A stretch of 64,000 nt of DNA from G963663775 sp963663775 (GCA_963663775.1 OY760624.1:868001-932000), one strand, 5' to 3'. Counted from the stretch's first letter, positions 16,409 through 25,604 are shown. Notes: a model not told the origin generated them from the letters alone. Program-made: numbers and translations.

Positions 16409-17404
16409 TCAGCCGTTCAATTTTTGTCCGCAGTTGGGGCAAAAATTTGCACCGCTTGTTTTGGTGCCGCAGTTGGGGCAAAAATTGGGGATTGCACCGC
16501 CTGAGGGAGCACTTGCCTGCGGAGAAACGCCGCCTTGACCAGACGGTATGCCCTGATTGGGTTGATGCATCGTTTGCATCATTTGATTGGCAATGTTCAT
16601 CCCCATCATCATACCAGTCATGTCCGACGCAACACCGCCGCCCTGCACCGTTCCGGATGCAATGCCGTCAATCATGGATACCCGCTGATAATGGTCCACA
16701 TCTCCAACCATGCTCTGCGATGCGGTTTTGTTAATCATTTTCTGCACTTCTTCCGGATAGGTGAAGCTCATAATGGAAAATGCCGTGACCGTCATGCCCA
16801 AATCAAAGATTTGCATATCCAAATCGGTTTTCATGCCATTGGAAATATCAAAGGAATTCGCCTGCAAATTAAACATGTCTTTCCCTTCTTTGGAAATCCA
16901 CTTCATCAGCAGCTGGTCGAGCATCGCCACAATGCGCAGCTTCACCTCATCCACCAAATACGATTCCTTGACCCCTGCAATTTTATCAATCAGCTTGATA
17001 TAGTCATTGACTTTAAACGTGAACGTTCCGTTGGCACGAATGGGCATCCCGCCGGGCAGCTGCGGGGTGGGAATGTTGATGGCGTTTTTGGTGCCCCATT
17101 TTACGGTGAACTCTTTGGTGTTGACAAATAGCACCTCGGCACGCATGCCAGAGTTGAAGCCAAATTTGAACCCCTTTAGCGTGGAGAGAAAGGGAATGAT
17201 TTGTGATTCGATGTCATAATCGCCATCATCCTGAAAAATGCCTTCTGTCTTTCCATTAAACAGAAAAATTGCATCTTGTCCCGGGCGAATGATGAGTTTA
17301 CTGCCTTTCTTGATTTCACGATTGTGCCATTTCCAAAAAATCATGTCCTCGCGAAATTCTTCCCATTCCACCACATTGGAAAACTGTCCTGAAAAAAATC
17401 CCAT
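16409..17404 (-). CDS. SPFH domain protein with C-terminal double zinc ribbon (YdjI-like)
   Basis: A 331-residue protein: SPFH/band-7 domain at about residues 20-240, then a Met/Gly/Gln-rich linker (SDMTGMMMGMNIANQMMQTM), then two CPNCG knuckles at the extreme C-terminus (FCPNCGTKTSGANFCPNCGQ) forming a zinc ribbon. There is no transmembrane helix. In Bacillus subtilis the equivalent YdjI belongs to the pspA-ydjGHI operon and works with YdjG/YdjH at the membrane. Order and domain content here match that operon exactly. It is 60 bases downstream of the TPM-domain gene. Confidence 0.88.
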   Translation of the reverse strand: MGFFSGQFSNVVEWEEFREDMIFWKWHNREIKKGSKLIIRPGQDAIFLFNGKTEGIFQDDGDYDIESQIIPFLSTLKGFKFGFNSGMRAEVLFVNTKEFTVKWGTKNAINIPTPQLPGGMPIRANGTFTFKVNDYIKLIDKIAGVKESYLVDEVKLRIVAMLDQLLMKWISKEGKDMFNLQANSFDISNGMKTDLDMQIFDLGMTVTAFSIMSFTYPEEVQKMINKTASQSMVGDVDHYQRVSMIDGIASGTVQGGGVASDMTGMMMGMNIANQMMQTMHQPNQGIPSGQGGVSPQASAPSGGAIPNFCPNCGTKTSGANFCPNCGQKLNG

Positions 17405-17463
17405 TGTTCGATAATCCTTTCTACCTTTACAAAATCCTATGCTGCCCTATCTGGTGACATCGT

Positions 17464-18342
17464 CTAAAAGTCGCTGCCGCCGTCGCCGTGGGAACTGTCG
17501 CTGTTAGAAGCGTCATGGTCATTGTCATTTGTTTGTTTTTTGACACGGGTGACCGTTGTGCGGATGTATCGGTCACGTCTTGCAACCACCTGCGAATTTT
17601 TTTTATCGATATAGGTACGGCTGCTGGTTGTGACGGTGCCGCCGGCATTTATTGCCATGATACCAACCGCAATGATAGCGATGAGGGCCGCAATTGCCAG
17701 CAAAAAATTGGTACGCAGATAAAACGGAGCAGATGCATCCATTGCAGCCGCCGCAGCAAACCATCTCACCACTGGATTGGACGAATCGCTTTGCTCCTCT
17801 GCGTCATATCCATCCACTGCACTATTTCCATCCGCCGCCGCATTATCCTGCATCGGCAGATAGCCTGCGACCTCGTCTGCATAGGTCAGCATCGCATCGT
17901 AGTAGTCCCCGTCTGAAAGCTGCGGCACGATGTCCTTCAGCATGGTATCGATGGTATCATCTGTGATATACGTGTATGCATCATCATAGCTCTGTATCTG
18001 TACGCCGCGTGCATTGGGGTCCATATTGATGAGGAGCAGCACCGCCGACAAATAGTCACTTTGTGCATAAAAATCTTCCAGATAGTCACTTCTGGATTTT
18101 CCACCCAGTCCATTTTCGGTAAGGATGACAATGTCGACATTGTGTTCTGCGCCATACTGTGCACAGGTTTCTTCCAAAGAGGCAAGCTCCTCGCTGGAGA
18201 AAATCCCCGCATTGTCATACACCGTTTGCGATGTTTCTGCCGCCTGTGCCATTGGCGGAAATAGGACAGCAAGCTGCGCAAGCATGCTGAAAAGAAGCAG
18301 CAAAAGCACAAAACGCTTTGCCGTGATACGCTTTTGCATCAT
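17464..18342 (-). CDS. TPM domain membrane protein (YdjH-like)
   Basis: ATG at 18342 (overlapping the preceding stop) with AGGGGGG upstream; longer in-frame starts fall inside the neighbouring gene. The 293-residue product has a signal peptide (VLLLLLLFSMLAQLAVLF, cleavage near AQA-AE), an extracytoplasmic TPM domain (about 38-165; VYDNAGIFSSEELASLEE and FYAQSDYLSAVLLLINMD are typical), a transmembrane helix at about 213-232, and a basic then Ser/Asp/Gly-rich cytoplasmic tail ending GDGGSDF. TPM proteins are linked to photosystem repair in plants and to envelope-stress operons in bacteria. It is the third gene of the pspA cluster. Confidence 0.87.
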   Translation of the reverse strand: MMQKRITAKRFVLLLLLFSMLAQLAVLFPPMAQAAETSQTVYDNAGIFSSEELASLEETCAQYGAEHNVDIVILTENGLGGKSRSDYLEDFYAQSDYLSAVLLLINMDPNARGVQIQSYDDAYTYITDDTIDTMLKDIVPQLSDGDYYDAMLTYADEVAGYLPMQDNAAADGNSAVDGYDAEEQSDSSNPVVRWFAAAAAMDASAPFYLRTNFLLAIAALIAIIAVGIMAINAGGTVTTSSRTYIDKKNSQVVARRDRYIRTTVTRVKKQTNDNDHDASNSDSSHGDGGSDF

Positions 18343-19394
18343 AGGAAATACCCCCCTAACATCATAGCAATAACTTTCAGCACCGCAAACGATGCCGCTG
18401 TGATGCCTGTAAACCATCTGGCAATTCTTTTCTTGCAAAATGGCGGTTTTCCAATAATCTTACCCGTTTGCCCATTGATGGAAAACGTATACACCTTGTG
18501 GTTATAGTCATAATGTATCATCCAAACCGGAAACAGCACATATTCCGCTTGTTTTTCATGAATATTGATTTCTTTTTGCCGATAAGACGTCGTGGCATAT
18601 CCTTTAATCGCAGCATCGATGTATTCTGCGACATATCCTTCTGCCCGGGACTGCACCCTTGGGAACAGCTCCTTATCATCCTGATCATACTTTTCTGCCA
18701 GATATCCCGCCAAATACGGCATTTTAAACGATTTTAAGTCCTCATAGTGGTACGGCTCCAGCTTATCCATGTCTGCATCGTCCATCTTTGCAGAGGCATC
18801 CACCGGAATCTTCAGATAGGTGACGTCCACTTCTCTATGTACATCATAATATTCGGTTTCCGTGCAATCATAATCGCCGTCTGAATAAGACCGCACCTTG
18901 GTACATTCGGCATCCGCACTGCCAATGCCGTTGACATCATAGAGCCAAAAGGGCACATACAGCCCCGTTATGCTTTTGATGCGATTGCCGCTTACCAGCC
19001 CCTTCGGTGCCAATTTGCGTGCTTTGCACCATGTGCGGAAGGTTTCCTGTGCCTGCGGCTGACTGAGTGCAAAGGGAATAACTTTTGCAGGCATCAGCTG
19101 ACCGGTCAGGCGGTCACCCAAAATCACACCTGCGCCGCAAAAGCTGCAGGTGGTTGCCACCGTGTCCGCATCCGTCAAGAGCACTGCGCCGCAGTTTTGG
19201 CAATGATATTGGTGAACGGCTTCCTCGCTGCCTGTCGCTGTATCGAACGCAGGTGCGGCATCCTCGGCACCCGCTGGCGCGGGCATCTCCTCAATGCGGT
19301 CGCTTCTGCCGCAGCTATGACAATGCAAGGTTCCTGTGGTGCTGTCAAATGCCATATCCGCCCCACAACTGGGGCATTTATATTGTACAACCAT
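18339..19394 (-). CDS. Zinc-ribbon membrane-anchored protein (YdjG-like)
   Basis: ATG at 19394 with AAAGGAAG upstream. The 351-residue product starts with a TFIIB-type zinc ribbon (CPSC at residues 7-10, CHSC at 25-28), has a second ribbon (CQNCG and CSFCG, about 70-95), a large beta-rich middle (LYVPFWLYDV, VLFPVWMIHYDYN) and a C-terminal hydrophobic helix. In B. subtilis YdjG and YdjH form the membrane partner that recruits PspA and YdjI; that role is inferred from operon order. An intrinsic terminator stands between pspA and this gene, so it is probably expressed less than pspA. Confidence 0.85.
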   Translation of the reverse strand: MVVQYKCPSCGADMAFDSTTGTLHCHSCGRSDRIEEMPAPAGAEDAAPAFDTATGSEEAVHQYHCQNCGAVLLTDADTVATTCSFCGAGVILGDRLTGQLMPAKVIPFALSQPQAQETFRTWCKARKLAPKGLVSGNRIKSITGLYVPFWLYDVNGIGSADAECTKVRSYSDGDYDCTETEYYDVHREVDVTYLKIPVDASAKMDDADMDKLEPYHYEDLKSFKMPYLAGYLAEKYDQDDKELFPRVQSRAEGYVAEYIDAAIKGYATTSYRQKEINIHEKQAEYVLFPVWMIHYDYNHKVYTFSINGQTGKIIGKPPFCKKRIARWFTGITAASFAVLKVIAMMLGGYFL

Positions 19395-19442
19395 CGTGTT
19401 GCAGCTTCCTTTCCTGTTGGTGTCATTTTGCCGCAGAACATA

Positions 19443-19488
19443 CAAAAAAAGAAGCTGTCGTGGAAACTTTCTTCTGCGACAGCTTCTT
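19443..19488 (-). terminator. Operon-internal terminator between pspA and the ydjG-like gene
   Basis: AAGAAGCTGTCG (19477-19488 on the minus strand) pairs perfectly with CGACAGCTTCTT (19449-19460), followed by seven T. It sits directly after the pspA stop and would make expression of downstream genes depend on read-through. Confidence 0.85.
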
Positions 19489-19494
19489 TCTGCA

Positions 19495-20172
19495 TCACTT
19501 ATTTAAGCTGGCTTTTAATGCTTCAAGTTCATCATCTATACTGGAAGATGTAGGAGATGCATATTTTGCTGCCAAATCGTCAATGGAATCCTCCGGTGAT
19601 TTGTTCAGCTCTGCCATTGCATTGGCTTTGTCCAACGCTTGGTCAGCAAGTGCTTCAAACCGCTCAAAGCTCGCAATGGAATTGTTTGCACCAGACACGG
19701 AGGACGTCATTTTGTTGATGCGCTCCTGCGTTTTGGCAACCGCCAATTTGCCTTTTATCATATCTTTTCGAGATTCCAGCTCACCGATGTCCGCCACCAG
19801 CTTATCGTGCATTTCCCGCATGTTTGCGGCATTTTTCTGCGCAATGGCATCTGCCTCCTGCAATCCCGTCAGCTTCGTGCCCAAGGACGCTTTGTGCTCC
19901 AAAAATTTCTTCGCATCGGCTTCGTTGTTTGCTTCCAACGCCTTGATGGCATAGGTCTGCATTTTTGCAATCTCTGCGCTGCATTCCTCCAATGCACGCT
20001 TCGCCTGCTGCTCTTCTGCCATGATGGCTGCGGTTTCTGCCTTCACTTTTCCCAAGTCACTGTTTAAATTGCGCAAGCACTGGTCAATCATTTTTTCCGG
20101 GTCTTCCGCCTTGTCCAGCAATGCATTGATATTGCTCGACATAATATCTTTGAATCTTGTTAAAATACCCAT
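19495..20172 (-). CDS. pspA: Phage shock protein A / IM30 family envelope-stress protein
   Basis: ATG at 20172 with GGAGGG upstream gives 225 residues, the usual PspA length. The N-terminus MGILTRFKDIMSSNINALLD and the next EDPEKMIDQCLRNLN segment form the membrane-binding amphipathic helix and first long helix; the rest is almost entirely alpha-helical coiled coil. PspA assembles on damaged membranes and limits proton leak. It heads the pspA-ydjGHI-like operon. Its promoter looks housekeeping (sigma A-like), unlike the sigma W control known in B. subtilis. Confidence 0.93.
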   Translation of the reverse strand: MGILTRFKDIMSSNINALLDKAEDPEKMIDQCLRNLNSDLGKVKAETAAIMAEEQQAKRALEECSAEIAKMQTYAIKALEANNEADAKKFLEHKASLGTKLTGLQEADAIAQKNAANMREMHDKLVADIGELESRKDMIKGKLAVAKTQERINKMTSSVSGANNSIASFERFEALADQALDKANAMAELNKSPEDSIDDLAAKYASPTSSSIDDELEALKASLNK

Positions 20173-20254
20173 TTTGCCCTCCATCCTTTGTGTACAATCT
20201 GCTTTGCATAGATACCATTTTTTCTGCATGGATATTAGGAACTTCTTGCCTTTT

Positions 20255-20283
20255 ATTTTATGCCTTCTTTGCACTATCGTCAA
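20255..20283 (-). promoter_or_regulatory. Promoter of the pspA operon
   Basis: TTGACG (20283-20278), 17 bases, TAAAAT (20260-20255), about 85 bases upstream of the pspA start. No ECF-sigma type AAC/CGT pair was seen. Confidence 0.7.
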
Positions 20284-20397
20284 GCAAAAAAGCGAAAAAT
20301 GTAATCATATGTCGTTTTTTGTCATTCTATTGTGAGAGCTGCCCCCTCGAAAAGCGTGCTTTGCGCTGCAAGGCACTTCCACTGCAAGCATGACGTT

Positions 20398-21471
20398 CTA
20401 CTTATATTTATCATGATTTTCTTTCAAAAATCGTTTGACATGCTTCATGCCGCCCACCTCTTTGAACATCCGCTCTGCCTTTTTGGTTGCAATTTCTCTG
20501 CTGGTCAACCCTTCATATCCGGATTCTATCTTTAATTTTCGATAATTTTCCAGCTTTCTTACATCCAGCAAGCCATCCTGCACTGCTTTCTGCACTGCAC
20601 ATCCGGGTTCTGTCGTGTGCGTGCAGTCATGAAACCGGCACTGCGCTTCCAAAACTGTGATGTCTGCAAATGACTGCGAGATTTCCGTGCCGTACACCCC
20701 GATTTCACGCATACCGGGTGTGTCAATCACCACACCGCCCTGCGGGCAGGGAAACATTTGGCGTCCCGTGGTGGTGTGTCTGCCTTTGTCATCCTTTCCG
20801 ATAGCGTTGGTCGCCAGTGTTTCCTGCCCCAAAAGCTTGTTGATTAAGGTGGTTTTTCCCACGCCGGACGAACCGATGAAGGCGGCGGTCACATCGGACC
20901 TCAAATAGTGCTGCAGCTTTTCTGCAATCGTTTCTTCCCACATAGAAGTGGTGATAACATCTGAAAACATCGATGCCCGCTCCACTTCTGCCACAACCGC
21001 AGAAATATCTGTGCATAAATCCGCCTTTGTCAAAAGGATGACAGGTGTGGCGCCGCTATCCCATGCAATCGCCAGATACCGCTCCAAACGGTTGAGATTG
21101 TAGTTGCTGTTGAGTGACATGCAAATGAATACAATGTCAATATTCGCCGCAACCACCTGTGACTGTCCGCTGACACCCACCGCTGTTCTCAAAAATATGC
21201 TTTTACGGGGTAAAATATGATAGATAACCGCTCTGTCCTCCAGACTTCCATAATCTATCATCACAAAATCGCCTACCGCCGGGTACTGCGTCAATCCGTC
21301 AATGCTATACCGCAGCTTCCCCGAAATTTCCGCCAGAAATTCCCCCGCATCGGCAACCACTTTATACAAGCCTTTGTATTGTGCGACAACACGCGCCAAC
21401 TTTAGGCTTGGATATGCCATTGCTTGGTCTATAAAGCGGTCTGATATGCCGTATTGTTGTAATAGGTGCAC
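20398..21471 (-). CDS. rsgA: Small ribosomal subunit biogenesis GTPase RsgA
   Basis: A 357-residue circularly permuted GTPase: N-terminal OB fold (about 25-100), then G4 LTKADL near 146, the P-loop GSSGVGKTTLINKLL near 200, the G3 DTPGMRE near 250, and a zinc domain CRFHDCTHTTEPGC near 280. RsgA helps 30S maturation by testing the decoding centre. The start is GTG with GGGAGGGG upstream. It is somewhat longer than many clostridial RsgA at the N-terminus, resembling the RsgA paralogue that carries a few extra N-terminal residues (ERLYLAIAWDSGA type), so a second copy elsewhere in the genome is possible. Divergent from mntH. Confidence 0.93.
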   Translation of the reverse strand: MHLLQQYGISDRFIDQAMAYPSLKLARVVAQYKGLYKVVADAGEFLAEISGKLRYSIDGLTQYPAVGDFVMIDYGSLEDRAVIYHILPRKSIFLRTAVGVSGQSQVVAANIDIVFICMSLNSNYNLNRLERYLAIAWDSGATPVILLTKADLCTDISAVVAEVERASMFSDVITTSMWEETIAEKLQHYLRSDVTAAFIGSSGVGKTTLINKLLGQETLATNAIGKDDKGRHTTTGRQMFPCPQGGVVIDTPGMREIGVYGTEISQSFADITVLEAQCRFHDCTHTTEPGCAVQKAVQDGLLDVRKLENYRKLKIESGYEGLTSREIATKKAERMFKEVGGMKHVKRFLKENHDKYK

Positions 21472-21605
21472 TGTAACCCCTCCCTAAATGGTTTTTTCAA
21501 CACAACCGCTGATTTTCCGCAGCTCCAAGCCGCACACATCGGGCGCACGCCGCATAGCGTAATAGTGTGACCATACGATTTGCCACGGCAAAGGAGCTTG
21601 ATGCT

Positions 21606-22868
21606 ATGCAATCCAAAAAAAACGCTACACCGCATGCGCCCACTGCCGCACGAACCAAACGGCTGCAGCTTTTCAAATACCTTGGCCCTGCATTTGTGGT
21701 CAGTGTTGCGTATATTGACCCCGGAAATTTTGCGACCAATATCAGCGGCGGCTCTCAGTTTAATTACACGCTGATTTGGGTGATTCTTTGGAGCAACCTC
21801 ATGGCTATCTTCCTGCAAACCCTGTCTGCGAAACTCGGCATTGCCACAGGCTGCAACCTGCCAGAGATGTGCGCCAAGGTTTTTCCCAAATCGGTAAACT
21901 GGATTTTCTGGATTGTGGCAGAGTTTGGCGCAATGGCAACCGACCTTGCAGAGTTTTTGGGCGGAACGTTAGGGCTTCATCTGCTCCTACAAATGCCGAT
22001 GCTGTATGCCGGACTACTTACAGGGCTGCTCACCTATCTCATTTGTTATATGGAAAAATACGGGCAGCCGCTTGTGGAGGCCATCATCACCGTGCTGGTT
22101 GCGCTCATCGGCGGTGCGTATGTTCTGGAGATATTTTTGGCAAAGCCCGATTGGGTGCAGGTCGGCATCCATACGCTGCTGCCCTCGCTGCCCAACGGCG
22201 AAGCGGTGATGATTGCGGTGGGCATGCTGGGTGCAACCGTTATGCCCCACGTGATTTATCTGCATTCCCAATTGGTGCAGCATCGATGCACAGACGTTTC
22301 CGAATCGGGTAAACGGCATCACTTGAAAATGGAGAAGCTCGACATTGCCATCGCCATGAACATTGCTTTTTTGGTCAATGCTGCGATGGTGGTGGTGTCT
22401 GCGGCTGTTTTTTTTCGCAACGGCATTGCGGCAGACACCATGCAGCAAGCACATAAATCGCTCGAACCTCTGCTGGGTTCCCTGTCCAGCGGTGCATTTG
22501 GCATTGCCCTGCTTGCCTCCGGTCTGTCCTCCTCCGCAGTAGGCACTCTGGCGGGGCAGACCATCATGAAAGGATTTGTAAGTCTCAGTCTTCCCATCAA
22601 CCTGCGGCGGCTGATTACGATGCTGCCGGCGCTGAGCATCATTGCGCTTGGCATCAATCCCATGACTGCACTTGTTGTCAGCCAAATTGCACTCAGCTTC
22701 ATTCTTCCGTTTCCCATTTTACAAATGCTCTGGATTACTGGAAAAAAACAGTGGATGGGCAGCTTTGTCAATCCCAAGTGGGTGCAGCTGCTCGGCGTGC
22801 TCATTGCCGCCGTCATTCTTTCGCTCAACGCTGTGCTGCTGTATTTGACGCTGACCGGGCAAACCTAA
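21606..22868 (+). CDS. mntH: Nramp family divalent metal (Mn2+/Fe2+) transporter
   Basis: Start at 21606 follows AAAGGAGC by nine bases; an upstream ATG at 21567 has no site. The 420-residue protein has about eleven transmembrane helices and both metal-site motifs: VAYIDPGNFATNIS in helix 1 (Asp, Asn) and GATVMPHVIYLHS in helix 6 (Met, His). It imports Mn2+ and probably Fe2+ with protons. No Mn-riboswitch and no clear MntR/Fur box was seen in the 134-base spacer with rsgA. Confidence 0.94.
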   Translation: MQSKKNATPHAPTAARTKRLQLFKYLGPAFVVSVAYIDPGNFATNISGGSQFNYTLIWVILWSNLMAIFLQTLSAKLGIATGCNLPEMCAKVFPKSVNWIFWIVAEFGAMATDLAEFLGGTLGLHLLLQMPMLYAGLLTGLLTYLICYMEKYGQPLVEAIITVLVALIGGAYVLEIFLAKPDWVQVGIHTLLPSLPNGEAVMIAVGMLGATVMPHVIYLHSQLVQHRCTDVSESGKRHHLKMEKLDIAIAMNIAFLVNAAMVVVSAAVFFRNGIAADTMQQAHKSLEPLLGSLSSGAFGIALLASGLSSSAVGTLAGQTIMKGFVSLSLPINLRRLITMLPALSIIALGINPMTALVVSQIALSFILPFPILQMLWITGKKQWMGSFVNPKWVQLLGVLIAAVILSLNAVLLYLTLTGQT

Positions 22869-22904
22869 AAGAAAGCTCTGTCCAATTTCGACAGAGCTTT
22901 CTTT
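22868..22904. terminator. Terminator between mntH and rubredoxin
   Basis: AAGAAAGCTCTGTC pairs perfectly with GACAGAGCTTTCTT; both sides end in short T/A-rich runs, so it can serve the convergent genes on both strands. Confidence 0.8.
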
Positions 22905-22951
22905 CCGCAAAGCGTTGCAATCCGCCTTTTGAGAACCGATGTATGAAGACT

Positions 22952-23110
22952 TTACGCTTCCTCAAACTGATCCTTGCCCACACCGCAAATAGGGCATTCC
23001 CAGTTTTCCGGCAAATCTTCAAATGCTGTGCCGGGTGCAATCCCGTTATCGGGGTCACCAATTTCAGGGTCATAAACATATCCGCAAGGAATACAGCTGT
23101 ACGATTTCAT
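22952..23110 (-). CDS. Rubredoxin
   Basis: Fifty-two residues from the ATG at 23110 (GAGGAGGAAC upstream). The single iron is held by Cys6-x2-Cys9 (SCIPCGYVYDPE) and Cys39-x2-Cys42 (ENWECPICGVGK), both canonical. Rubredoxins carry single electrons, often to rubrerythrin or superoxide reductase for oxygen and peroxide defence in anaerobes, or to other oxidoreductases. No partner gene is adjacent: it is a single cistron. Confidence 0.97.
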   Translation of the reverse strand: MKSYSCIPCGYVYDPEIGDPDNGIAPGTAFEDLPENWECPICGVGKDQFEEA

Positions 23111-23366
23111 AAAAGTTCCTCCTCTAGTGTACCATTTATCCAATGATTTTTGTGTCTGGACTTTATGCCTATCATCCTACCACACTCGACCAGATAAAGC
23201 AATCCTATGAAACGAAATTTTACAGATATATATGACCGCTCTGTCAATTTTACACTGCACGTTTCCTTGTCAAAACCATACAGAAACCATCTTGCTTTTT
23301 TCAATTTTTCATCATCTTTCACGAAAAATACCTTTGAAAAATTTCTGCAAAGCGCAACATTTCCTG
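23111..23366. other. Spacer between rubredoxin and chemoreceptor, no gene recognised
   Basis: AT-rich spacer. On the minus strand TTGCTT-17-TAGGAT (about 23206-23178) is a candidate rubredoxin promoter, and a second TTGACA is present further upstream at about 23243. A 71-codon open frame here shows no family features. Confidence 0.4.
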
Positions 23367-23395
23367 TTGTATTCTTCCATATGACATGCTACACT
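23367..23395 (+). promoter_or_regulatory. Candidate promoter of the Cache-type chemoreceptor
   Basis: TTGTAT (23367-23372), 17 bases, TACACT (23390-23395), about 70 bases before the start. Confidence 0.5.
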
Positions 23396-23464
23396 AAAAA
23401 TAGACACTATATAACACATACTGCTCCAAAATTTGAAAGATAGATGTGGAAAGAAGGGATTTTT

Positions 23465-25558
23465 ATGAAAAGGAAAGCTACTGTAACGCAAACAGGCATC
23501 CGCCCCACGCACCGCATGGCAGTGCACATTCCCCTGCGGCTGGGCATGGTCATTTTAGTATTTCTGGTCATTCTTTGCTTGACTTTTCAAGCCCTGTTGT
23601 CCTCTGTGATGCAGCGACAGATTGAAAAAACATTCCATTACATTGCAGAAACCAATGCCACCATCACTGAGATGGAGCTTGACCGCATGGCCTTGACTGC
23701 AAAACACCTTGGTGACAATGCCGCAAATGTGCAGGGCTGTACGTCAGAACAAACCGTTCCGCTCCTAAAGGCCTTTTTAAACAATGCACTGGCAGACAAG
23801 CTTGTATTCGGTGCCTATCTTGCTTTGGAGCCGAACACCCTCTTGACAGATACCCCTGCCGGAAAATCCTATTATCTCTATCGTGATGGCAGCGGCACGG
23901 CGATGGACGAATTTGAGGATTATGCCGACTACAACACCGCTGACTATTATGCGCCCGCCAAAGCCGACCACGCCACACATATTACGTCCCCCTATGAATG
24001 GGAGCTGGGCAACGGCGAAATTGTCTATTTGGTGACCATCAGCACCCCAATTTTGAATGCACAGGGTCAGTTTTTAGGCGTTGCCAACTGCGACTTTCAG
24101 GTAGATGCGCTGCTGCAGCTGCCGTATGAAACCAGCGGCTATGCTTCCGCTTATACCTATGTGCTCAATGCCGATGCCGCCTATATGATGCTGGCACGCA
24201 CAGGCGAGCAGCAGCCGGATGATCTGGCAATGCTCAGCACACCGTATGAAGGCAAGCATAAGGATGCTATTTTCAGTGAAATTCAGAACGATTCCGCTTT
24301 CTTTGGGCAAGAACCCAGCTATGTCAGCGGAAAAACCGCATTCAGTGCCTATGTGCCCGTGCATATCTCCGGCGTGTCTTCCCCATGGGTATGCGGCTTT
24401 GTGGCTGACCGTTCCGAAGCACTGCAAACCGTATTGCGTACCGTGATTCTAACCACGCTGCTGTTATTTATCGTGTTCGCTGTTTTGATTCTTGCCATGA
24501 AGATGATGATTTCCCGTGCATTGCGCCCCATCCAGCAGATTGTGCATCTGGCAAGTGACATGGAACAAGGTAATCTGCATTCTACTGCCGCTGTGCAGGC
24601 ACAGAACGAAATGGGATTGGTTTCGGATGCCTTGAATCTCGCCGCCGCCAAAATCCATTCCTATGTGGACGAAATCTCCTCCCTGCTGAGCGAAATATCT
24701 GCCGGAAACCTACAAATTGGCACCGAAACCGAATATGTTGGGGACTTTGCCCCCATCCAAGCCGCATTGGTGCGCATCATCGACTCTCTCAACGAAGTCT
24801 TTGCTTCCATTCGAGAGTCCGCAGAAAGTGTGGCGCAGGAATCCGACCAGATTTCCTCCATGTCTCAATCGTTGGCACAGGGTGCAACCGAACAAGCCAA
24901 CACCTTGGAAACCATGGCAGGGAATTTTGAGCAGGTATCTGCGGAAGCGCAAGAGAATGCCAAGCAAGTGGAGGATGCTGCCAATCGCATCGATGCCGTG
25001 ATTCAAGCGGTGAACAGCAGCAACGCACAAATGAGTGCCATGCTGCAATCTATGCAGGAAATTGAATCAACTTCGGCGCAAATCTCCAATATCATTCAGT
25101 TGGTCGACAACATTTCCATGCAAACCAATCTGTTGGCACTCAATGCCGCCATTGAGGCAGCACGTGCCGGACAAGCAGGTCGTGGCTTTGCCGTTGTGGC
25201 AGACGAAGTGCGTAATCTGGCGGGACAAAGTGCCGAAGCGGCAAAGCAGACCGCTGCACTGATTGGCAGCTCTCAGGAAGCCATCCAAAAGGGCTTTGAA
25301 CTGGCTGGCAATGCCGCTTCGATTCTATCAGAGGTCGATGCCGACGCACAAAGCATTGACGCTGTCATCCATTCCATTTCAGAAGCTTCCCGCAAACAAG
25401 TGGAACAAATGCAATTGGCATCCGAAAATGTCAGCCAAATTGCAAATGTGGTGCAGGAAACCTCTGCAACCTCACAGCAGGGTGCTGCTTCCAGTGAGGA
25501 AATGGCCGCACATGCACGTCAGCTTTTGAGCGATGTTGAAAATTTCCGTCTGCGATAA
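23465..25558 (+). CDS. Methyl-accepting chemotaxis protein with dCache sensor
   Basis: ATG at 23465 with AAGAAGGGAT upstream. The 697-residue receptor has a transmembrane helix at about 25-46, a large extracytoplasmic sensor (about 50-320) with the double-Cache signature (YYAPAKADHATHITSPYEW, then VYLVTISTPILN and FLGVANCDFQVD), a second membrane helix at about 325-348, HAMP (ALRPIQQIVHLASDMEQGNL), and the MCP signalling hairpin (ALNAAIEAARAGQAGRGFAV). Double-Cache sensors often bind amino acids or other small nutrients directly. Ligand unknown. Second MCP in the window; no che or flagellar gene is nearby. Confidence 0.94.
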   Translation: MKRKATVTQTGIRPTHRMAVHIPLRLGMVILVFLVILCLTFQALLSSVMQRQIEKTFHYIAETNATITEMELDRMALTAKHLGDNAANVQGCTSEQTVPLLKAFLNNALADKLVFGAYLALEPNTLLTDTPAGKSYYLYRDGSGTAMDEFEDYADYNTADYYAPAKADHATHITSPYEWELGNGEIVYLVTISTPILNAQGQFLGVANCDFQVDALLQLPYETSGYASAYTYVLNADAAYMMLARTGEQQPDDLAMLSTPYEGKHKDAIFSEIQNDSAFFGQEPSYVSGKTAFSAYVPVHISGVSSPWVCGFVADRSEALQTVLRTVILTTLLLFIVFAVLILAMKMMISRALRPIQQIVHLASDMEQGNLHSTAAVQAQNEMGLVSDALNLAAAKIHSYVDEISSLLSEISAGNLQIGTETEYVGDFAPIQAALVRIIDSLNEVFASIRESAESVAQESDQISSMSQSLAQGATEQANTLETMAGNFEQVSAEAQENAKQVEDAANRIDAVIQAVNSSNAQMSAMLQSMQEIESTSAQISNIIQLVDNISMQTNLLALNAAIEAARAGQAGRGFAVVADEVRNLAGQSAEAAKQTAALIGSSQEAIQKGFELAGNAASILSEVDADAQSIDAVIHSISEASRKQVEQMQLASENVSQIANVVQETSATSQQGAASSEEMAAHARQLLSDVENFRLR

Positions 25559-25565
25559 ATCGTTG

Positions 25566-25604
25566 AAAATCCCCCCACGTTATAAAGCGTGGGGGATTTT
25601 TTTC
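25566..25604 (+). terminator. Intrinsic terminator of the dCache chemoreceptor
   Basis: A GC-rich stem (CCCCCCACG with CGTGGGGG) followed by seven T just past the stop; the T run reaches the end of the convergent abfD gene. Confidence 0.85.

Noticed and set aside
21472..21605. Possible manganese riboswitch (yybP-ykoY) or MntR box upstream of mntH
   Set aside because: None of the conserved riboswitch loop sequences and no clear palindrome of the expected type were found.
23107..23322. A 71-codon minus-strand frame overlapping the rubredoxin start
   Set aside because: No ribosome binding site, atypical composition, and it covers the candidate rubredoxin promoter.
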